Positions 6,068 through 10,602 of a stretch of 10,602 nucleotides of DNA are shown here, piece after piece. The notes below the pieces were generated by a model. The model searched no databases, was not told the DNA's origin, and worked only from the letters and a program-made list of their open reading frames with translations. The position numbers and the translations under genes were made by a program. The stretch is from an uncultured Ruminiclostridium sp. GTDB taxonomy: Bacteria > Bacillota > Clostridia > Oscillospirales > Ruminococcaceae. The stretch lies in contig CAKSTB010000034.1 in assembly GCA_934490165.1 (NCBI GenBank), positions 1 through 10,602 on the forward strand. The letters are read 5' to 3'. Positions within the stretch are counted from its first letter, which is position 1; each line of letters begins with the position of its first letter.

Positions 6068-6823
6068 TCATATAACGAATATCGATCCTAGCAAAAAAGA
6101 TATCCCCGCATCCGCTATACCAAGCAGAAAGCAACCTATACAGCACACCGCAAAACGTTCAATATATATCTTATAATAATTCGGAGCTGTTTCACGTCTG
6201 CCTCTTAATGTCGCCAATATGTTATTTGAACACGATAAAGAAAGCTGACACTGATAACAGCATACGAATGTTCCTATAAATGCGGACGGCAGGATAAACG
6301 CCGCAAAGGCGGGTATCCCGTTCACACCGTATGTATCCAAAAGCGCCGAAAACGTCATTCCTATACCTATCCCCTTGAATGCGGGAACAAGCACGCCTAC
6401 AGGCTGTCCGACGGCGCACAGCCCTGATACAAACGGCACTGTGCACCATATCAGCGCCGCGATAAATGAAGCTGCCGCGTTGCCGAAAAATCCGCCGTGT
6501 ATCCTCCCTGAAAGATAGTTTTTCAGCATTTCGTCCGATATGACCACCGTCATATCACCGTAAAGCACAGCTCCGGCAACTGCTCCCGCCACTGCCGTTA
6601 TAAACAATATCAATCCCGCATACTGCCTGCTCTGCCTGTTTTTTATCACTATTTCCGATACTGTAATGCCGTCAGCTGTCAGTTGCTCATCTTTTTGCGC
6701 TCCGGGAATAACCACTCTCGGACCTTTTGACGGCTCGTCCGTTTTTTCATCGGCAACAGCGTCAGGCTCATATACCGCATTGCGTTCACTCAAAAACTCT
6801 TCTCTTGTCATCAGCTCGTTCAT
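6068..6823 (-). CDS. SpoIIM-like integral membrane protein
   Basis: A 251-residue membrane protein. A hydrophilic, cytoplasmic-looking N-terminus of about 67 residues, rich in acidic residues and proline, precedes about five hydrophobic segments (roughly 68-88, 115-137, 140-162, 168-195 and 224-250). The middle reads like the SpoIIM/DUF95 core: a small-residue helix, then FKGIGIGMTF (149-158), GVNGI (166-170) and a helix starting at LPS (178-180), comparable with the family's KG..LG...G...G......LP pattern. SpoIIM works with SpoIID and SpoIIP in peptidoglycan remodelling during engulfment, but no sporulation gene adjoins it and the N-terminal extension is atypical, so a sporulation role is only inference. 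It contains nine cysteines, including CCYQC (188-192) and CCIGC (227-231). The ATG has AAAGGA about 8 nt upstream. No terminator separates it from pduL, so read-through is possible. Confidence 0.6.
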   Translation of the reverse strand: MNELMTREEFLSERNAVYEPDAVADEKTDEPSKGPRVVIPGAQKDEQLTADGITVSEIVIKNRQSRQYAGLILFITAVAGAVAGAVLYGDMTVVISDEMLKNYLSGRIHGGFFGNAAASFIAALIWCTVPFVSGLCAVGQPVGVLVPAFKGIGIGMTFSALLDTYGVNGIPAFAAFILPSAFIGTFVCCYQCQLSLSCSNNILATLRGRRETAPNYYKIYIERFAVCCIGCFLLGIADAGISFLLGSIFVI

Positions 6824-6880
6824 ACTGCACGTCCTTTCCTTTCGGGTACTCTACAGTAAATTTATGAAAGAAAGAAAGTG

Positions 6881-6909
6881 TTTATAACCATATTGCAATA
6901 AAAAAACAA
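6881..6909 (-). promoter_or_regulatory. Possible promoter of the SpoIIM-like gene
   Basis: On the minus strand TTGTTT (6904-6909), 17 nt, TATAAA (6881-6886). The -35 box is a poor match and sits within the M23 terminator. A promoter is expected here because the terminator isolates this gene from the one upstream, but the exact site is uncertain. Confidence 0.35.
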
Positions 6910-6937
6910 CCGCCGTGCCCTCAGACACAGCGGTTGT
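6900..6937 (-). terminator. Terminator of the M23 peptidase gene
   Basis: An 8-bp stem ACAACCGC/GCGGTTGT (6906-6913/6930-6937), extended by three more pairs after one mismatch (6915-6917/6926-6928), followed on the minus strand by a run of seven T residues (complement of 6900-6906). It begins 27 bases past the stop codon. Confidence 0.88.
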
Positions 6938-6963
6938 ATTCATATCACCTATTCAGTTTGAAA

Positions 6964-8847
6964 TCAATACCCCGGATCCGGCAATCCGCTCAGATAATAC
7001 CTCGGGTTAAGTCTTTCCGAGCCGTACCTTACCTCAAAGTGGCAATGACAGCCGTAAGCAAGTCCGGTTTCGCCTACTGCGGCTATACATTCACCCTGAT
7101 TTACCTCCTGTCCCGCACTTACAAATATTTCACTGTTATGCGCATATACAGTCGTATATCCGTCGGGGTGGAGTATCATGACCGCATTTCCAAGACCGCC
7201 GTTGTCCCAGCCCGCAAAGATTACAGTTCCGGTTGCGGCGGCATAAACATCCGTTCCGTAAGCCGCGCCTATATCAACGCCGCGGTGTCCGGCATAGCCG
7301 CCGTCCCACCAGCCCCATTCCCAGAATGTACCGCCGTCAACAGGCCAGATATACTTCTTGCCTGCGTCAGCCGATGCGTCCGAGTAATGCGACGACTGCG
7401 GAGGAAGAGTACCCTGGAGAATTATCTCGGTAACGGGATCTTTTACTCTCTCGGTTTTCTGTATGGTGCGCTTTACTTCTTCGCCGTTTACATAATAAAC
7501 CTTTGCCGTTATCTTGTTTTTGCCCTTTTCGCCTTCCTGCTCTATGGTTTCAACACCTTCGTAGCGGGTATCATCGTCCTGATACTCCGTATCATAAGGA
7601 ACATCAACAGTGTAGGTTTCAATTCGCGAGATACTTACCGACAGGAAAGGTACTTCCTGCGTCTTAAGCAGCTTCTCACCGGCTCTGAGAACATAGTCCT
7701 CGTCCATTATGCCCGGGTTCAGCGCTTCAAGCTCGTCCATGCTTATTCCAAGCTTAGAGCATATTTCCGAATGGCTGTCGCCCTCGACAACAGTGTAATA
7801 TGAAGCCTCTTCCTTTTTTGAGTTGACAAGCTTTATTATCTCATCGCTTGATACGATACTGTCCGAAAGATACAGTCCGGGGACATATTCAATATCCTTT
7901 TCAAACGCGACATCCTCGTCCTTTGCATCTGTACGGTAACTGTCAAGTATCTTCTGAAGCTCCGCTTCGACTGCGGTGTTGTCGATAAGCGCCCCATAGA
8001 ACTTTCCGCCTATGTACATACCGTATGCATACTCTATAGGAGTATCACTCATCTCAAGCAGCTTATTTGCCAGCTGATATTTTGTCAGATATTCCTGATC
8101 TCCGAGCATTTCAAGCGAATAGCTCGGCTCCATGGTTATCTTCTTCTCATTGCCTATATAGGTTATTCTCTCCTGCATTATACGCTCGGCGTCATTGAAC
8201 ACCTGCTCGCTCTCGACATAACCCACAAACTTGCCGTCAACCGTAAGCTTTATCGCATAGTTTGTGCCGGTCGCATATCCTACAACGCTCATCAGGAACA
8301 CGATCGCTATAATAGGCGCGGCATAGTTGAACAGCGTTACCGCAAGACCCTGCTTACCGAATACCGCATTCTTTGCTATACTTCCGTACAGTTTTGCGGC
8401 TTTCTTGTTGTCGCCTTGTTCCTTTGCCGCTTTGATCTGCCTGTTCGTGCGCTGAAGCACGCGCTTGGACTTTATCAGCGGAGAGAAGAAGAAATTTCCT
8501 ATCTCCTTAAAAGTTCTGCGTACCGCATCTCTGAATAATGCGGTATGCTTCCATACAAATTTTGCGCCGTAAGCAACATATACCGCAGGCTTTGAAAACA
8601 AGTCCGCGATTATATGGCAGAAATACTGTCCTGCCATAACAAGAAATTCAAAAATCTTATCCGTTGCCGCAGCAACAAAAGATTTTTTGTTCTTTTCCTC
8701 TTCGTTTTTTTCTTCCGTCTGACCCGAACCGTTACCGCTCTCTGACTGAACCGTACTCTGTCCGAGTTTTTCGTTTTCACTGTCATTGTCAGGAATTACA
8801 GTTTCCTCGATTTCGTCACGGTAATCGGGTATTTTAAGGTTTCCCAT
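6964..8847 (-). CDS. Membrane-anchored LysM-G5-M23 peptidoglycan endopeptidase
   Basis: A 627-residue cell-wall hydrolase. The first about 55 residues are acidic and hydrophilic, followed by amphipathic and basic sequence and a membrane-spanning segment at about 173-192, which places the C-terminal two thirds outside. The outside part holds a region of unclear fold (about 195-345), a LysM peptidoglycan-binding motif (about 349-395), a G5 domain (about 405-480) and an M23 (LytM/lysostaphin-like) zinc peptidase domain (about 500-620). All M23 residues are present: His521 and Asp525 in HRGVD, His570 in YAHN, and His601 and His603 in HCHFE. It should cut peptide cross-bridges in peptidoglycan. 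I chose the ATG at 8847 because AAGGAAAG lies just upstream; an in-frame TTG further out (8916) would give a longer reading without a ribosome site. An about 210-nt leader with several hairpins and a WalR-like operator lies upstream. Confidence 0.92.
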   Translation of the reverse strand: MGNLKIPDYRDEIEETVIPDNDSENEKLGQSTVQSESGNGSGQTEEKNEEEKNKKSFVAAATDKIFEFLVMAGQYFCHIIADLFSKPAVYVAYGAKFVWKHTALFRDAVRRTFKEIGNFFFSPLIKSKRVLQRTNRQIKAAKEQGDNKKAAKLYGSIAKNAVFGKQGLAVTLFNYAAPIIAIVFLMSVVGYATGTNYAIKLTVDGKFVGYVESEQVFNDAERIMQERITYIGNEKKITMEPSYSLEMLGDQEYLTKYQLANKLLEMSDTPIEYAYGMYIGGKFYGALIDNTAVEAELQKILDSYRTDAKDEDVAFEKDIEYVPGLYLSDSIVSSDEIIKLVNSKKEEASYYTVVEGDSHSEICSKLGISMDELEALNPGIMDEDYVLRAGEKLLKTQEVPFLSVSISRIETYTVDVPYDTEYQDDDTRYEGVETIEQEGEKGKNKITAKVYYVNGEEVKRTIQKTERVKDPVTEIILQGTLPPQSSHYSDASADAGKKYIWPVDGGTFWEWGWWDGGYAGHRGVDIGAAYGTDVYAAATGTVIFAGWDNGGLGNAVMILHPDGYTTVYAHNSEIFVSAGQEVNQGECIAAVGETGLAYGCHCHFEVRYGSERLNPRYYLSGLPDPGY

Positions 8848-8927
8848 ATTCTTTCCTTTTCCGTTTATACAAATAAATAAGGGCTGCAATATAAATTCGC
8901 CCGGGATGCAATACAATAATATAATAG

Positions 8928-9014
8928 CCTGCCGCTGTGAACGGCAGGTGATAAATTAACGCATTTTCCGTTAAAAGTCGGAACGGGTTTTAACCCGCCC
9001 CATACCTTTAAGGT
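8928..9014 (-). repeat. Cluster of palindromes in the M23 gene leader
   Basis: Four palindromes follow each other in what should be the 5' untranslated leader: CCTGCCG/CGGCAGG (8928-8934/8942-8948), TTAACG/CGTTAA (8956-8961/8969-8974), CGGGT/ACCCG (8984-8988/8993-8997) and ACCTTTAAGGT (9004-9014). None is followed by a T-run on the minus strand, so they are not ordinary terminators. A 55-codon reading frame crossing them (9032-8865) has no ribosome site; its GLKPVPT string resembles translations of REP-like intergenic repeats rather than a real protein. Confidence 0.5.
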
Positions 9015-9063
9015 TGCTTTTCTTTCCGCCATGAAAGACAGCAATTCTTTTCCGTCAGTACTA

Positions 9064-9093
9064 AGTATACCACAAGTAGTTACAAACCCGCAA
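9064..9093 (-). promoter_or_regulatory. Promoter of the M23 peptidase gene
   Basis: On the minus strand TTGCGG (9088-9093), an 18-nt spacer and TATACT (9064-9069) preceded by TGG, an extended -10. The weak -35 suits an activator-dependent promoter, and a triple direct-repeat operator sits just upstream of it. Confidence 0.5.
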
Positions 9094-9098
9094 CAAAT

Positions 9099-9126
9099 TG
9101 TAACCATTTTGTTACCGTTTTGTAAC
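9099..9126. promoter_or_regulatory. Triple WalR-type (OmpR-family) operator
   Basis: On the plus strand TGTAAC (9099-9104), TGTTAC (9110-9115) and TGTAAC (9121-9126) are separated by exactly 5 nt each, an 11-bp period. This is the WalR box TGTWAH-N5-TGTWAH with a third copy. WalR controls peptidoglycan hydrolase genes in Bacillus and Staphylococcus, and the actinobacterial MtrA regulator uses similar GTAAC repeats. The site abuts the M23 promoter (-35 at 9088-9093) and lies about 150 bp before the CAP promoter. The regulator gene is not in the window. Confidence 0.6.
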
Positions 9127-9276
9127 CTTTTCGACCTTTTGCACAAACATTCAACAACTCTGCATCGCAAATTAGTTGATATTTGTCATAACAATTTCTT
9201 TTTTGTTATTTAGTCTAAATGTTACACTGATTTTTGTGCATTCCAAACAAAAAAATTTACAGAATTTTGTTTACGG

Positions 9277-9306
9277 TTGACACACTCGTGTTTTTTGTGC
9301 TAAAAT
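9277..9306 (+). promoter_or_regulatory. Promoter of the SH3/CAP-domain protein gene
   Basis: A perfect TTGACA (9277-9282), an 18-nt spacer and TAAAAT (9301-9306) preceded by TGC (extended -10), about 70 bp before the start codon. The untranslated leader is AT-rich and shows no obvious riboswitch. Confidence 0.75.
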
Positions 9307-9374
9307 GTAAATGTGAAAGTATGTTTTGCAACTGCATTTAGGCAAACTGTGTGCAAATAATTCAGAGGATCGTT

Positions 9375-10517
9375 ATGGAGAAAAAGAACAAAAAGAGTAT
9401 TTTGATCAAAATCGCCTGTGCCGCAGGCGGTTTCATTATAGTACTGGCAATCTGCATATTATCGAGCCGTTTTTCATGGTTCGGCGTACATACGGCAGAA
9501 AACAGTCAGGGCAATGACAGCGGCATATCGGATATGTCCGCCGCACCCGAAACAGCTTCATCAACGGAGGAGTCTGCCCCGGCAACCGCAGAAACGACCG
9601 TTTCAACTACGCCTGTCACGACTGCCGCAACTGTTGTGACCACTGCCGCAACTACCCCGGCGACAACTAAAGCCGCGACTGCGGCAACAACCCCTGAAAC
9701 AACTCCAGAAACGACAAAAGCCACAACTCCCGCAGTCTCCGCCGAAACAACTCCCCAAACGACAAAAACCACCGCCCCGGCAACAACAGCCGCACCTAAG
9801 CCCGCATGGACTGAAGAAAAGCGTAGCGGCACTATGTACATAAATACCACAAGCTGCGCGGCAAGAAAAGAGGGCTTACAAGGCTCAAAGATCGTTTCGT
9901 ATAAGCATTACGGCGAAGCGGTAAATGTAACGGCGATTACCGACACCGGATATTATAAGCTTGATGACGGCTCATACGTCCACAGCGACTATCTTTCAAG
10001 CACAAAGCCCGTTGAAACAACGACCGTCACCACCACTGCGGCACCTTCAACCACACCCGCACAGAGCAACACACAGGTATCTCCAACTGGCATTACCGAT
10101 GAGCCTGTAAACTGCTCTGCCGAAGAGGCAGAAGTATTCCGCATTGTAAACGAGATCCGTGTTTCCTACGGACTTACCCCCTACAAGTGGGACGCTAACG
10201 CATACAAGGCGGCGAAGATCCGCTGTGATGAGTCTTTTGATGTATTCTCGCATTTAAGACCCGACGGAACTAAATTCTACACTGTATACGGTATCAATTC
10301 CGAAGAAGAAAAAAACTCAGTGTTCATAAATGTCGGTGAAAACCTCGGCTCGGGTCAGCCGACTGCACAGAAGGTTATGGACAGCTGGATGGCTTCCACC
10401 GCAGGACACCGTGAAAACATACTCAACCCGGATATTGAAAATATGGCAGTGGCATTCGGCACATATAACGATGATTTCAAGTACTACTGGGTGCAGGAGT
10501 TCACAACCTACAGATAA
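9375..10517 (+). CDS. Membrane-anchored SH3/CAP (SCP-like) domain extracellular protein
   Basis: A 380-residue surface protein. A Lys-rich N-terminus and one hydrophobic helix (about 8-30) form an uncleaved signal-anchor. A low-complexity Thr/Ala/Pro linker (about 56-145) follows, then a bacterial SH3-like domain (about 150-208: TMYINTTSCAARK and YYKLDDGSYVHSDYL), a second Thr-rich linker (about 210-235) and a C-terminal CAP domain (about 248-378). CAP signatures are present: His293 in FSHLRPDG, Glu322 in GENLGSG, His345 in HRENIL and YYWVQEFT near the end. Bacterial CAP proteins are secreted and often wall-associated, with no agreed single activity; SH3 domains commonly bind peptidoglycan. 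The ATG at 9375 has AGAGGA 5 nt upstream; the in-frame GTG at 9351 has none. The gene is divergent from the M23 gene and ends in its own terminator. Confidence 0.9.
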   Translation: MEKKNKKSILIKIACAAGGFIIVLAICILSSRFSWFGVHTAENSQGNDSGISDMSAAPETASSTEESAPATAETTVSTTPVTTAATVVTTAATTPATTKAATAATTPETTPETTKATTPAVSAETTPQTTKTTAPATTAAPKPAWTEEKRSGTMYINTTSCAARKEGLQGSKIVSYKHYGEAVNVTAITDTGYYKLDDGSYVHSDYLSSTKPVETTTVTTTAAPSTTPAQSNTQVSPTGITDEPVNCSAEEAEVFRIVNEIRVSYGLTPYKWDANAYKAAKIRCDESFDVFSHLRPDGTKFYTVYGINSEEEKNSVFINVGENLGSGQPTAQKVMDSWMASTAGHRENILNPDIENMAVAFGTYNDDFKYYWVQEFTTYR

Positions 10518-10529
10518 ACCGAAATAGGG

Positions 10530-10567
10530 GCTGTGACAAAATGCAAAAATTTCATCACAGCTTTTTT
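10530..10567 (+). terminator. Terminator of the CAP-domain gene
   Basis: GCTGTGA (10530-10536) pairs with TCACAGC (10555-10561), followed at once by TTTTTTG. It starts 13 bases after the stop codon. The 32-nt hairpin (10530-10561) is 27/32 identical to the ZIP terminator core at 507-538. Confidence 0.88.
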
Positions 10568-10602
10568 GTCTATCAAAATTTCATTAAAATACAATGCAGT
10601 AT

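Noticed and set aside
8865..9032. A 55-codon minus-strand reading frame (longer with an upstream start) in the M23 leader
   Set aside because: No ribosome site, no recognisable domain, and it crosses several palindromes; its GLKPVPT string is typical of translated intergenic repeats.
9188..9209. ATAACAA/TTGTTAT inverted repeat in the divergent intergenic region
   Set aside because: Short and purely AT-rich; likely chance in this composition, and not placed against a promoter element.
9351..9374. GTG start eight codons upstream for the CAP gene
   Set aside because: No ribosome site before it, whereas the ATG at 9375 has AGAGGA at 5 nt and gives a normal Lys-rich signal-anchor.
9506..9850. 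Minus-strand Val/Ala-rich frame that looks like a membrane protein
   Set aside because: It is the antisense of the Thr/Ala/Pro linker of the CAP-domain protein.

Overview
The window looks like chromosomal DNA from a Gram-positive anaerobe of the class Clostridia, most likely a gut Ruminococcus- or Oscillospiraceae-type organism. This is inferred from moderate GC, AGGAGG-like ribosome sites, a secreted multidomain papain-like protease with a lectin-like domain and a sortase-type tail, a PduL phosphotransacylase, a SpoIIM-like membrane protein, and Thr-rich surface linkers. No mobile-element gene, CRISPR array, tRNA or rRNA was found.

Layout. Positions 1-360 hold no gene but are dense in stem-loops, with an apparent long-range closing stem; this may be a structured RNA or a remnant element running off the left edge. 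A run of three hairpins (416-541) follows and includes the terminator of the first gene. Five genes are then read on the minus strand. They are a ZIP-family metal transporter (549-1331), a 1278-residue secreted C1A cysteine protease (1423-5259), PduL (5411-5989), a SpoIIM-like membrane protein (6068-6823) and a LysM-G5-M23 cell-wall endopeptidase (6964-8847). A 527-bp divergent intergenic region follows. The last gene, a membrane-anchored SH3/CAP-domain protein (9375-10517), is on the plus strand and ends in a strong terminator.

The genes are mostly separate transcription units, not one operon. Good sigma-A-type promoters (TTGAAA-N17-TATAAT) precede the protease and pduL, and hairpin-plus-T-tract terminators follow the protease, pduL, the M23 gene, the ZIP gene and the CAP gene. 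Only the SpoIIM-like gene lacks a visible terminator before pduL. Four of the six proteins act at or outside the membrane: protease, M23 hydrolase, CAP protein and metal transporter.

The most interesting signals are non-coding. (i) Three phased TGTWAC half-sites, exactly 11 bp apart, lie just upstream of the M23 promoter and match the WalR-type (OmpR-family) operator for cell-wall hydrolases. (ii) The hairpin-rich region at 1-360. (iii) A perfect 11-bp inverted repeat spans the pduL -10 box and start codon. (iv) A tandem TGCTTAC repeat lies under the ZIP promoter, which itself overlaps the protease terminator. (v) A 32-nt palindromic terminator element is found at both ends of the window.
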